From Protopterus annectens (lineage: Eukaryota > Chordata > Ceratodontiformes > Protopteridae), in the NCBI RefSeq assembly GCF_019279795.1, contig NC_056725.1, positions 1,754,497,030-1,754,561,029 of the forward strand: a stretch of DNA of 64,000 bases, in the 5' to 3' direction. How positions within the stretch are numbered: the stretch's first letter is position 1; each line of letters starts with the position of its first letter. This document shows positions 44,600 through 56,639 of the stretch, in pieces. The notes under the pieces were generated by a model. The model was not told the origin of the DNA, made no database searches, and saw only the letters and a program-made list of their open reading frames with translations. The translations under genes were made by a program, and so were the position numbers.

Positions 44600-45700
44600 A
44601 GGGTCTACTTGAGGAATTCCTTACAGATGGGTCAAATATTGGAAGACCCCCTGATCCAGTTTCCATTTGTGAGGTCTGCCTTTGTCCTGCTCAGCTTGTC
44701 TGCCACACATTTTTTTCTCTGACAGGAATTTAAGATGCCTGCAGAGTGAGACTGTACTGTAAAGCTATATCCTATGTTAATATGGTTTGTCTGCAAAGTA
44801 AGAGCTGGGCCGTCCTTGCTTGCTTATATACCACATCACTATGGTATTGTTGCTAACTACTTGAAGAGGTCCTGGGGACCACAAATGATTCTGTGGGATG
44901 ATAACCTTTATAGCAGCTCTTTTATGTTTATGTCTTTTGTCTGAATTTTTTGTCTCAGAGACCTTGCACTTTTACTCCCCTTGACACTGCTCCTCACACA
45001 AAGTCAGAAGCATCTGGGGGGACTGACTACTTTGGAGCAGGAGGAAAGAATGGGAGACCTGGGTAGAGGGTATATCTGATGTCTCCGCCAAAGTGATTTC
45101 TCTCAACAAATCCCAGAACTGAATTTTGAAAAGGCAATTTGTGGAGATACTGGAATCAAAGGGACTTCAGCTACCATTGTGTCTTTCCCACATGGAGTCT
45201 TGCAAGAGGTATCATGAAAAGCATGGATGCCATGAGACCCATAATCCTGATGTATTCCCTTGCTGTAACAGAAGTCTGCATGAAATCCCTTGGAATAGAT
45301 CTAAATAACAGATCTAGTTTTTTTTTTCCTGTGGAAGAAAAGCTCTTTGTACTGAGGTATGTAGCAAGCATCTCACAAACACAGTCCTGTGTGATGGAGT
45401 CAAAAACAGATTTGTGAATGTTCTTTTGGAATCCCAGCCTGTGTAGTTGACCTCTTACCCAAGTGAGACATGTCTGACACTTTAAAAAAAGAGTCTACAA
45501 AGATAAACAAGTCATCTAAACATGTAAAAAAGTGGATACCCTGTAGCCTGCAATGTACTACAACAACAGCTAGGCACTTTGTAGGAGCAGTGGGTAGCAC
45601 AAAGGATAAGGCAGAGAGCTGATAACATGATCCAGACACAGAAAACCTCAACAACGCCTGAAACCTGGATGAAAAGGAACATAACGATATGCATCTTTTA
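44600..45700 (-). pseudogene. DIRS-C RT and RNase H remnants
   Basis: 45,400-45,694: YQLSALSFVLPTAPTKCLAV and CRLQGIHFFTCLDDLFIFVD. The catalytic YxDD has Cys in place of the first Tyr and keeps both Asp. 45,171-45,371: IMGLMASMLFMIPLARLHVG corresponds to the RT/RNase H connection. Near 44,850 a TIVMWY-like RNase H block is visible. Frames are broken. Confidence 0.7.
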
Positions 45701-46673
45701 AATCTAAGTTTCCTAGAAAAATCAAATGATGAAAAAGGGGTAACAAGTCATGAAGTGAAACCATATTCAATTACCACAAATTGAAATGTCCAGCACTGAT
45801 ATCCAGAAATTTTCTTTCTCTGGCACTGAAAACATTCTTGAATAAAATCCTTTCTTAACTGGGAAGACGGCATTGCTTGCATTACCCCCGCAGACTGCAT
45901 ATGATGTAGACCAAGAGGATAGAGAAGGGTTTGGTCTGACAGATGAGGAGAAATACCCTCAGAAGGAGGAATTTCCTCCCACTATCATATGTATCCTAGC
46001 TGGATCCGCTTCAGAACCCATTTATCTGAAATAATCTGTTGCCAAAGACATAAATGAAGATTCAGACTTTGTGGAGGGAATAAGGGACTACAGGAGGTCT
46101 CTTAAATAGTCATTCTGCCTTAATTTTGGTAAAACTCCTTGCCACTGCTTACCAGTATTCTGCTGAGAATGTTTATTTTGTTTCTTGCCAAAATTTTAGA
46201 GGAGGGCTGAAAAATCTAAGAAATTTTCTAAACCAGTTTACCTCTCAAGTCGCACTTTCCAATAACCTCTTTTTTTTTTTATATTTCTGGGAGCTTGAGA
46301 AAACAGCTAGATAAATTTCCTCAAAAAAATTACCAGTGACAGCAACCTCGTAAAGTATCTACAGAATCTTAAATATTCTTCAAACAATGAGCAGTGGTCT
46401 AAGAAGCAGAACAAACTAGTTTACACATAGCAGATTTTTCACTTTAACAAATGAACCTGACAAATCAGAGTTTGTAAAATCAGCGTTGCAGAAGCACACA
46501 CTTTCCATACATGTCTGAAGGAGAAGAATCGGAATCAACAAAATGCTTGGCAGCAGTTGGATTAATTAAAGCTATAGCTGCCAGGTGAGGTCTCGGATTA
46601 GGGTGAATAAACCTTGAAAGACTGGGGCACTTTATTCATTCTACCTGCTTCCTTAGGAGCAGCAGGTTGGCTC

Positions 46674-47280
46674 TCAGGGAAGCCACAGGTTGTGACAAAC
46701 GCATCCTCTAAGGTTGGCAGTACTGGAGGATGGGTGAGGGTTCTGGGAATTCCAATTATAGCAATTCATAACATTTTCTAAGGAATAAACCTCACTGTTA
46801 TTAGACTGAAAACACTGACACATTCTAGAAATAATTTCATAGAAAGTGAATCCATTACATGGAGATTCAGATACATTACTCTCATCAAAACCTGAATCAG
46901 AAGGCTGAGGAGATAAATCTGCACCTGTCCCTTCATATTCCCATTCAGATTCTACATCTTGAACCTCTTCAGGAAAAGAGGAATCCTTTTTTTTTTTTAA
47001 CCAGAAGCCACCGTACAAGAAGGGTCAACAGCCTGCACAACACCATGAGTCAAGACCAATAAATTACTCCTGCCCAGAGAAACGGACACTGGAGAAGTTA
47101 AATGTTTAGCTTTCTGTCTCATTTTTGAAAGGAAGGTTGAGGCAGACCTGGTACTGCCAGCAACAGCTTCCCTAGGCTTGAGCAGAATATTCTGGCTAAG
47201 CAGGGGGCACATTCTCTTTCCCTTCTTCCGTGACTGACAAAAGTGGTTCTCCCTTGTCCACAGAGTGGACCCCAACAGTC
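46674..47280 (-). pseudogene. DIRS-C Gag remnants
   Basis: An acidic, Ser-rich segment (EVQDVESEWEYEGTGADLSP) at about 46,900-46,980 sits where DIRS-A has its acidic Gag middle. The adjacent frame at 46,997-47,275 is Lys/Arg/Ser rich. Assignment rests mainly on position between RT and the 5' ITR. Confidence 0.5.
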
Positions 47281-48065
47281 AAAGAAGTTGTGGCTAAACC
47301 CCAGTCTATGGTGGCTGTATGAACACTACCAGACATATCTGAGGAAAAAATTACAAAGGTTTGAGGAATAAGTTTGGCCACAGCAGTCACCAGACTGTGG
47401 CAAATTATCAGTCTGCTGTGATGGTAAAGGCTGCTTAGTTAACTTTTTTTTTTTTATGGCTGAAAGAAGGTCTGGTTTGTTTCATGGTCAAGTGGAAAAT
47501 GGTGCTTGTTTCTCAGGGAAGTTTAGCATCAATAATAGGTAAAACAGGAAAGCAGAAAAAAGTCACTTTCTTACCCACAAAAGCACAGTAATAAGCACTT
47601 TGAACACTTTCCCCAGCCCCAAAATGTACAACAAATACAGTTTTCCACAAAACGTAATTTTTAACAACTTTTAACTTTTGCCACAAACAAAAGCTTCTGT
47701 TTAAAAGTACACAAAAATACTTTTCCATAGCTTAAAAGTAGTTTTCACAAAAAATAGGTTTAAACTTTAAAGTAATGTGGAAGACTTTTCCCAAAAGGGA
47801 ACTTTTTTGCCCAGCAATGGAACAGCTTAGCCAACAGTAATTTCTCGAAGGCCTGCAGAGCAGCAGGCACTCTTTGCAACAGGAATGTTCTGAAGGGCTT
47901 TGTGCCTAATCATGTATTTTTAGTCAGTTCAGCTTGAGATAACTAATGGGTTTGGGCACGTGGAAGGTGCCCTGAAGCTTTGGAAGCTGCTCAGCTGTTA
48001 CAGCCTATGTAAGATATAACCCATATAGCTCAGGCTACTGCAGCAGTAATCAATATGAAGAACAC

Positions 48066-49284
48066 TGCCAAAGGATTGGCAATAATGGAACCTGTTTCTA
48101 AGCAGTGAATAATGTTTGGCAGCAAAAAGGCTAGGGCCAACTCAAAAGAATTCCCACTGCAGCCTCTGCTCAAAGTTCTGAACTAATCCCCTAACCAGGA
48201 ACATTTTCCTGGCAACTCAGTGGTAACCTGTGTTACAAAAAACTCCTTTATGCGTCTGCTTACAAGAAGTTAGCATATGTGTGCATGAATATGCAAAGAC
48301 TCATAGCATCATTTTAAGTCACAACAGTACATACAATGAAGATGTGCCAGGTACAGTGGATAAATCAAGCTGAGCCCCTTGTACACCTCTTAGTATTAAA
48401 CATCCAGAAATAATAAACTTAACTGATTTGACTTCCAGGATCCTTTCTGCTCCTTCCCATACAAGTTATTCAGTACCATTAAATATATGAAAACTAGACA
48501 AGAGGGGCACATAATGGGAGGAAAGCATTTGCTTGTGTGCTTATTTTTTTTAATCTCTCTGCACCTGATCACCAAGCCCTAAATTTTCTGACTATGCCCA
48601 GTCATTAACCCACTTAATACGATAAGGAGTTGATCATTACACAAGCAGTAATTCTGGCAATAATCAAGAGGTTTTCTGTTTTTCTTTTCTAACCCTTCTC
48701 TAGTAAGCTGATATGTGCACTTGCAGATGTGAACCTGCTATGCATTCCATTGTATACTGCACACATCCATGATGATTACCATGTGAATGGAGTATGGAAA
48801 AGCCAAGGCAAAGTTCCTGGTCTACACAATACACACTATGCATACCTCTCTTCTATAGGTGCTGACAAGTGTAGCAGATTGACTTGTCCATGCTGCATGG
48901 AGAAAGGTGGGCCAGTGTCAGACTCTCACTCCCACCTTCCTGTGCAGGTTTTGCCAGTATTAATATCACCAGATGATCCTGGGTTATACTTGCCAAAGTC
49001 AGGGCCTTATCCCTTGCGGACATGGAGTCAGCTTTGAAAACATATCATTTGAAAGGCATTCTACATGTATATCTGTTCTGATTTGCAATGGATGAATCAT
49101 TAGTTTGCCAGCAATTTATTGTGAACTGTCATGGTCACTTCTTGCTGGCTTATAGTACCATACGAAGCATGTCTGCTGGATGAAGACTTAGCATTCTGTA
49201 TGACATGCAAACTAACACCTGAATAATTGCTCCTATTTCTTGCAGTTCCACTAGGGGAGATTTAATGTTTCTATTATATATATT

Positions 49285-49323
<39 letters not shown>

Positions 49324-50639
49324 ACACACACAGATATACATGTATAATCCCCACATATAAAATGGACAGTTTGGCCATTAGTTTTTTTTTTTTTTTTTTT
49401 AATTTTTCAATGGACAAATATAGATATTTGTCCAATTCTGTACAGAAGCCCTTCTGAAGGACAGGTCATTATTTAAATGCCTGACATACAAAATGGTATC
49501 TGACCGACTTGAAATATTGCACAGTTTCGGTGCCTGTTCACTACAGCAATATAAATAAATAACAAAGAAGGAAATAACCAATTTCAGAAGAGAAGAGAAG
49601 ATAATCAAACCAACTTGCCCTCCTTGCTTTCCGATGTCAACATTAATGAGTATGATGAAGCTTGTCTCTACAAAACCGCAGCATTATAAAATTAGTTAAA
49701 AGCTCTTTAATGAAAACCAATGACAAAATTATGTACCTGTTATTCCACTGTGTTCAGATAAGCAATATAAAATGATAGCTAGGGAAAATCTCTCCATACT
49801 TAATTTAACTTGTGCGGACATTGTTTGTCAAGATTTCACTAACGACAAGGACAGTCACTACCAGTAGTCTCATCAGTGGTAAAGGAACTACAGAAGCCGG
49901 ACTGCACAAGAAGAATACACCTACCCACCTCCAATAGGTTATGCATTCAAGCCTAAAATTATATTGTGTACTGAACATAATCCTACCGACCATACTACAA
50001 GATGCTGGTAAGGCAACCTTGATATGGGTAAATCAATAAGCAGACATAAAAAAATAAAAAGAAAGGCATTGTGGATAAATTTATCAAGATGATTTACTGC
50101 CAAGGTACCCACCATCATAATGAGCAAACTCCCCCAAAGAAAACAAGTGGACACTTCTTTCAGGTGACTAGGTTAACACTTTCTACAAAAGCTGCAGCAA
50201 ATCTGAGCAGGGTAAAAGTAATCATATTGACTCTTTTGGTTTCAAACTCTCACAAGGCCTTGAAAAACTTAGATCAACTATTCCATAATCAATACAATGA
50301 TGTTATCCTAAACATTTGAACAGTGTCTGTAAACAATACCAGTCTTCAGGAATCTACAATTTCCCTCCCTCGACCTGTTCTTAAAGTCAAATAAAGTCAA
50401 ACTTGTCCTGTGTTTTCTAGCTGCCACTTTCTTGCTAATCACTCTGCTGTAATTATCTTTCACAGAATCAGTGACATTCTCATAGAGGTAGTGGTCAGTG
50501 TAAGAAGTCATGGAGCAATTATTGTCTGCTACCCGATCAATAAATCCTAACACACACTTCTGTAAAAAATGCAGTCAGCTCTTAGTTCACCTTTGCCATG
50601 TTAAGCGTATCATCACACAAAATACAAGTAGGCCATTAT
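48066..50639. other. Unclassified intron sequence
   Basis: No gene recognised. It contains a TA-rich microsatellite at 49,274-49,333 and a T run at 49,381-49,400. Confidence 0.5.
49274..49333. repeat. (TA)n-rich microsatellite
   Basis: Alternating TATATA with TTTA interruptions, followed by ACACACACAG. Confidence 0.95.
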
Positions 50640-51455
50640 CCTAAACATAATGCCTCCCACCTTTCTACATCTCCAAAATTACAAGCACACAAATGGTACC
50701 TCTTCTAGACAAGGTACCTCTAGATTATCACTCTTGTCCTGATAAGGTCTCCTCTTGGTTTCTCTAACACTCAAGTGATTTCTTAGTCCTCCACTAAATC
50801 AAATCTACAACCTGGGCTTCACAACCAGTACCATGCTTTCTAATCAGAAATCAACCATCGTTAGACTCCCAATTCTGTCCCATGTCAATACTTCCTATCT
50901 TGGTAAAAATCCTTGAAAAAATAAAATTTACAATCAACTTGCCACTTTGATAAATAGCACTTACTTTCTCAGAAGTAACATGTTTTTGGGGGCAGATAGA
51001 AGTACCATAACTGTTCTCTGGACACTCCCTGATTATATCCTCACTAACATGAATAAAGGCAACCTTACTGGGGTAGTATTGATTGACCTTACCCAGGTCT
51101 TTGACCTGGCTGACCACTCCATCCTATTATCACATTTACAAGATATTGGTGTAAGCGCTAAATCTGGTTCAATGACTACATATCCAACTAAACTTTCACA
51201 CCAATATTATTCTCTATTTTTATAAACTGCCTCTTGACCTACCTCATCTACAATTCCTCCTATAAGGTGAAGGCATGGCTATTTACAGATTTAACCCTTC
51301 TCATGATGTCATCCAAAATCAACTTCAAGCTAACAAAAAATAAGTCCATGCTGTTTGGCACAAAGAAAAGACTCACTAAAGCCACTAAGCCTCTCCATAT
51401 AAAAGATTTAGACAACCTATTTCAATCACAATTTCAGGTATAACACAGTGTCAGA
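50640..51455 (+). mobile_element. L2-like LINE fragment
   Basis: Plus-strand pieces: SILPILVKILEK (50,885), GVVLIDLTQVFDLADHSILL (51,070-51,130) and KSMLFGTKKRLTKATKPLHI (51,345-51,400). These match the PIS..PxxxKIxE, DLxxAFDxxDH and MLFGT blocks of L2-type RT. Related to 11,285-13,070. Frameshifted and truncated. Confidence 0.65.
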
Positions 51456-51629
51456 CGCATTTCATGATACCTCCTTAGTGGTTGGATGATAAAACCAGGT
51501 GTTGAAAAAAAAGTAATATTTTAGTGTTCTAATTCTATGAAGCCTCCTAATGTCAGCTTGATAGGGAGGGAAAACAACAAAAAAGGAGAAAGCAACAAGT
51601 GAAGTAAAAAGTGGGAAGGAGCAATGGTG

Positions 51630-53030
51630 CCCACATAGGTTCACAAGTGTTAAATAAGCTTACAGTGACAAAGACCTTTCTAAACCTAGCCATGGACCCC
51701 AAATCTCTGACAAGTTCTGGTACCCTTGATAAGTGTAAGCAGGATCTTCAGATGTGAAGCATTTACAAGCAAGGTCCTAAGAGGTAAACCATTTACAGGC
51801 TGTCTGTGTCCATTAGAGACACAGGTGCCAAACTAAGGATGAATTTCCTTTTTCCCATCCAACTGTCCAAGTTACAATGGAACTGGGTTAAAATGGATGT
51901 GGGAGCCTGTTCCAGAGAAGGGGTACTCTCTCTTCGATACATATCTGTCTCTCCAGCAGGTCCTATTTATATCACAAGCAAGGTTCAAGTCTTTAAAACA
52001 TGTAATCCTGGTGCTGTTTGTTTTGCAGATATGCAGGAGGTACATCACAGTGGGGTCTGACAATGCCTTTTATGCCAAGCATACATCTCCCCTCAGTAGC
52101 CTGTGGGAGATAGAATACAGGGATAGGGCCTTGAGGCGGTCTGCATAGAACATGTCATTTACACCCTGTATTCTTTTAGTGAGAAACCTCTGTGGACTTT
52201 CCAATTGTTGGATACGGCTGGTTAGGTACATACCAAAGGGGGCACTGTACTCAATGACAGGTGTGATGAATGTTGAATACAATGAAACAATGACTTCTTT
52301 GGACTTAGATGTCATACCTTTGTTTAGATGTTGCACAACATAGAATGATTTCCTCAATACTGTAGAAGGCTAGATTACTGTCTACATGTATCCCCAAGGT
52401 CCTGACTGCTGGGTCAACTCTCAGGAGCGTGTTGTTAATATGATAGTTACCAGGGATGGATGACTTCCCGAAGGATACTAGTATGCATTTCTTGGCATTT
52501 GTTTTAGTACATGGCTCTGACACCAGTTATTTGTCTGTGTCAGCCCTTCCTGGAGAACATTTGTGTCAGTAAGGGATTCTATCACTGCTCCTAATTTTCA
52601 ATCATCTGTAAATCTAGTCAGCCAGAAGCCATTGACATTGGCCTTGACTTCAGAGAAGTAAATGCCAAAAGGGAGCAGTCCCAGGATGGACCACTGAAGG
52701 ATCTTGCTCATGACTGGCTTCTTTGTAGAGGTGGACTCCCCAGTTACAACTTTTTGGGAGCTGTCTGTAAGCCATATCCACTGGGTAACATCAGGGTTTG
52801 TACCTAACCTTTTGAGTTTGTCAACAATGTCTGAGTGGGGCATTGTGTCAAATGCCTTGGCCAGGTCAAGGTAGGCAGTGTGAACCATTTTGCTCTTAAC
52901 CATTGCTTTGGTGACCTTCTCAAAGAAGGTCTCCATCAACAAAAACTCTTTTTGCCATCTACCTGAAGCATTCTGCATTTTCCCATAGTTTCCCCAGCAG
53001 TCTATCTTCACATTGATAAGATTCAAATTT
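51630..53030 (-). mobile_element. CR1-like LINE, RT to 3' end, minus strand
   Basis: 52,598-53,026: HTAYLDLAKAFDTMPHSDIV and a degraded GxSxxSxLGxLLF block. 52,305-52,523: LRVDPAVRTLGIHVDSNLAF. 52,070-52,357: KEVIVSLYSTFITPVIEYSA and FYADRLKALSLYSISHRLLR. The 3' end continues to about 51,630. The same subfamily as 59,305-61,075 on the plus strand, and distinct from the 13.4 and 29.0 kb copies. Confidence 0.8.
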
Positions 53031-53044
53031 TGCTATAACAAGCC

Positions 53045-54440
53045 AAAGGTACCTGCTACTGCTGGATCCTCATTTGTACAATTTGTAAGCTCTTGCAATA
53101 TGGATCTCCTCCTTCAGAGTACCTATCCGGTTATTTCACGGCTTCTGTAATAAAACTTCCTACAATCCCAGCTCTCAACTCCTTCTGGAATGTTTACAAA
53201 CCTAAAATTATCATGGGTTTCTCGAGCCCCTATTTTGATTACTGTTTCATTAAGAGTCTCCTTGATCACTTCAATTTCAGCTATCCTCAGGTTATGTTCA
53301 CTCTCGGCCTCCTTCAGTTTCTCTATACCATTAGAATAAACCATTAAGACCCCTTCCACATAGTCTAATCTCTAGTCTGTCTACTAATGTACTCAGAAAA
53401 AGCATCACTCATTTCGGATATCCTGATACACTTCATCCAGTTTATCTTTTATCTCAGCCTTCTTTAACCCAATTACAATTCAGAGGTACCTGGATCCCTC
53501 CAATTCCCAAACAGCCAGGAAGATTAACAGTAGTCAGTTCTTTACTATTCAAGCTGTCAGATTTGTTTTCTCTTCCCTATCATCACCACAGTTTTGTAAT
53601 GACTTTCGGGTGGAATTCTTCCCATTCCTTGAACATTTTAATTACGGGAATTGAAAGTTAAAACTGTCATTCAATGGGGCATGAAAGCACATGTCTTAAC
53701 TGCTCATTAAGACTGATGAAAATCTAAAACCTCCAAGTGCCACTGCTTTGTCTCCCTCCAAGCTCACCTCCCACAGTTTCGTCCCATTAACCACTACTCT
53801 CAGCTTCTTTTTATTTTTAATCTTTACTCTCTCTTCCATATTATTGCTCACTAAATGCAACCATGTCATTCCTTCAGTCATGGACAAAACGATTACCATC
53901 AAAATCTGTCTGTAGCAAACCTCCACTCCTGCACTAAATCCTTCATCTAGATTAATTTCCCTCTGAAAGCTCACCATAAAATGCTACCTTATCAAAAGGT
54001 CTTTTTAATATCAAAGAATACTCCTCCGTTATTCACTTTCTCTCTCAACCCAAGCAAAATATCAGGTTTCAATGACTGACAAATGACCACCCCAATCAGA
54101 ATCTACCTGTCCCTCCATCACTGAATCTTCCAACCTTACATTCAACACTACAACAAAAGCCTCTGCAACATTAATTAACAAAACGAAGCGTGTAATTTCC
54201 CAGGTCCTTTACCTTTAGGAAGCACAAACTCCATCCTCTCCAGTAAAACTGCTAACCCTTCCTCTCTGTACAGTGCCACACTAAAGAACTTTCTTAACTC
54301 ACCTGCAACCTGTTCTGCCAATATGTTATAAAAGTCTATCAGCCCACCATTGCTTTTCACCATCTTCCCTCCTTAAGCAGGAGTGCCCTCACTACTTCAC
54401 ACACTACTATCTTCCTCTCCAAATGAACTTGTGGATATTC
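53045..54440 (-). mobile_element. L1-like LINE fragments (ORF1 and RT parts, rearranged)
   Basis: 54,175-54,363: GGLIDFYNILAEQVAGELRK, then LERMEFVLPKGKGPGK, the start of L1 RT. 53,970-54,030: GVFFDIKKTFDKVA, the FDxV block. 53,123-53,359: NLRIAEIEVIKETLNETVIK then NFRFVNIPEGVES, typical of ORF1. ORF1-like sequence lies downstream of RT, so at least two copies or a rearrangement are involved. Confidence 0.55.
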
Positions 54441-55911
54441 TACAGAGCAAGATATGAAGATACATTTATGAGATGAATTACTAATGGCATACTCCCCTAA
54501 AACAAAATTACCTAATTAGGGAAAATTACTAAATTTTGAAACAAGAGTACCAGAATTTTATATAGAGTCAAAAGTTTACACCTAAGCATTGCATGACTTA
54601 GGACACAACCAGTTTTAGGCACATGGGGGTTCCCAACCACAGCAAGTTATCTTATTCTAATAATTTGTTACATGTTTGTCAAATCAATGAAAGTACGTAC
54701 AGTAACCCTGTGTACTTAATAAACCAGGTGGGTAAAAATAACTCTTAGGATGAAGAATCGTAAGAACTGGCACCACTTCTCATTTAAAATTCAAAGATAT
54801 TTCTGATTGTAGAAACAGTGTTCTGTCAAGTTGCAGGTTTCATAATTTAATTAAACATTTTACCACTAATACAGTGCTCTTGAATGGTGGACATTCTCAA
54901 CACTAAAGCTAACACCATAGCCAGCTTTAGGCACCAGCGATATCCGCAGCTGCGGAGGACCCCTAATCACCCTTGACTGTGTGGGGGCTATGCAAAAGCT
55001 GATGCTGGTTGGGAAAAATGAGAAGAGAAAATCACTTATTCATTCATTCATTCTCCAGTAACATGCTGTACTCTACAAGATTGTGATAGGACCCTGTTAG
55101 GATAAAGCCAGTAATCAGTAAATGAACATGAGCGAAGTAAGTGCAGGAGATCGGCAGTCCAGAGCAACTGATCTCATTGCATATCTTGGATTTTAAAAAG
55201 AGCAGATGCTTCCAATCATCGGGGATGGTTCTCTCTTTCAGGAAGTTTTATAAACACTGACAGGACACCAAATACTAAAACTCTCAATTTCTTTCCTCAA
55301 GAATTTTGGGCAAAGCCAAACATAATGGCAGAATACATTTTCAAAATCAGGATCACTTTTTTAAATATAGTTTTAATTCATATAAAAAGTTAATAGAATA
55401 GCATGTTTTGCATCAACATGCTTTTTTTGGGACAATAAATATTAAAATTTAATGTCTAGAGTTATATTTACAAGGGACAGGAAAAAAATAAGAGGCAAAA
55501 TGAGGGACCTTCTGTACAATCAGGGACACTGACAAGAATTCATTACTCCTGATGACGGTTAATCACTGATCTGCTGTGGCAGTACCAGTGTTGTACAATG
55601 TACCACTATATTTGCTGAAATCTGTACAAAACTAGTATCAATATGACTTATGCTTCTGTGTGTGTGTGTTTGCTTGCGGGGGAGGGGTGCAGTGTTACAG
55701 TAGCAAGTTGGCTATAATTTCTTTCACGTTCTATCACAAACATCACTGTAACTGTCATTAAGCTTGTGTGTGAGGGGGATGCAGTTGTAGTCATTTAAAA
55801 GTAACAAGTTGACCATAAATTCTAAAATTCTATCACTTTCTATAACACAGACCTTAAACATGATAGGCGGCTGTCTTTGATGGTTTGATGGGAAGATGGT
55901 CTGTGTGAAAT
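54441..55911. other. No recognised feature
   Basis: Intronic AT-rich sequence; CATTCATTCATTCATT at 55,040-55,053 is a short tetranucleotide run. Confidence 0.5.
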
Positions 55912-56262
55912 TTTATTTATTTATTTATTTTATTTATTTTACATTTGTTGACTGGGCTAGTCTAACTGGATACATGTCCATTTTCAGTAGAGGCCCGAGG
56001 AAAAAAGCTCCACTGCGTAAAATTCTAAAGGAAACACAGTAATATTTAATACAATACTAGAAAGTAAAATACATAATCATAGTTGTTACAAATGGACTCT
56101 TTTAGAGTCCTTTCAGCAGTGAAAAAGCTCCACTACCTAAAGATTCTAAAAGAAATAAAGTAATATTTTAATACATTACTAAAAAAAGTCAATACATAAA
56201 GTTGTTACAAATGGATTCATTTAGAGTCTTAGAAGAAGTTTAGAGATTTAGAAATCAACTCA
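55912..56262 (-). mobile_element. LINE 3' end with a 120-bp tandem pair
   Basis: On the minus strand it ends ..CTACTGAAAATGGACATGTA..AGTTAGACTAGCCCAGTCAA and a TAAATAAA run, like the LINE tail at 61,290-61,372. Two units (from AAAAAGCTCCACT at 56,002 and again at 56,122) share ATTCTAAA, AGTAATATTT and GTTGTTACAAATGGA, with period 120. Confidence 0.65.
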
Positions 56263-56264
56263 TC

Positions 56265-56440
56265 ACTGTCACAGTGGAACAGTGAGTAGCTTTGCTATTT
56301 CAAAGGGCATTGCACTGGTCGAGTTCTTGGCTGTGGTTTTTTTCTCTGTGGAGTCTGCATGCTCACCCTGTCTGGGTATTTCTAGCTGTGCGCTCTGGTT
56401 TCCTCCAGTGCCTCAAAGACATGCAGTAGGTGAAATGAAA
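56265..56440 (+). mobile_element. Degraded SINE
   Basis: Eroded tRNA-like head (ACAGTGAGTAGC, GGTCGAGTTCTTGGCTG), then the better-kept body GTGGAGTCTGCATGCTCACC and CTCTGGTTTCCTCC. The tail is replaced by a (GT)n tract. Confidence 0.6.
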
Positions 56441-56458
56441 TATCTCCAGTTTCCCTGA

Positions 56459-56550
56459 TTGTGTGTGTGTGTGTGATTGTGTGTGTATGATTGTGTGTGT
56501 ATGATTGTGTGTGTGATTGTGTGTGTGTGATTGTGTGTGTGTGTGTGTGT

Positions 56551-56621
<71 letters not shown>

Positions 56622-56631
56622 TGTGTGTGTG
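56459..56631. repeat. (GT)n microsatellite with GATT interruptions
   Basis: The first half alternates GTGTGTG with ATTGTGT or ATGATTG; the second half is nearly pure GT. It follows directly on the degraded SINE. Confidence 0.97.
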
Positions 56632-56639
56632 AAAATATC

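Larger units (their letters stand above)
42470..48065 (-). mobile_element. DIRS-C, old near-full-length DIRS element
   Basis: The ends are inverted repeats: 42,570-42,640 (CTTCAGGGCACCTTCCATTT) against 47,930-48,000 (CACGTGGAAGGTGCCCTGAA). The ICR is at 42,838-42,910. Minus-strand remnants of recombinase, RNase H, RT and Gag follow in the usual order. Overall size, 5.6 kb including a 0.3-kb SINE, is close to DIRS-A. Sequence divergence and many stops mark it as old. Same strand as ORC3. Confidence 0.8.
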
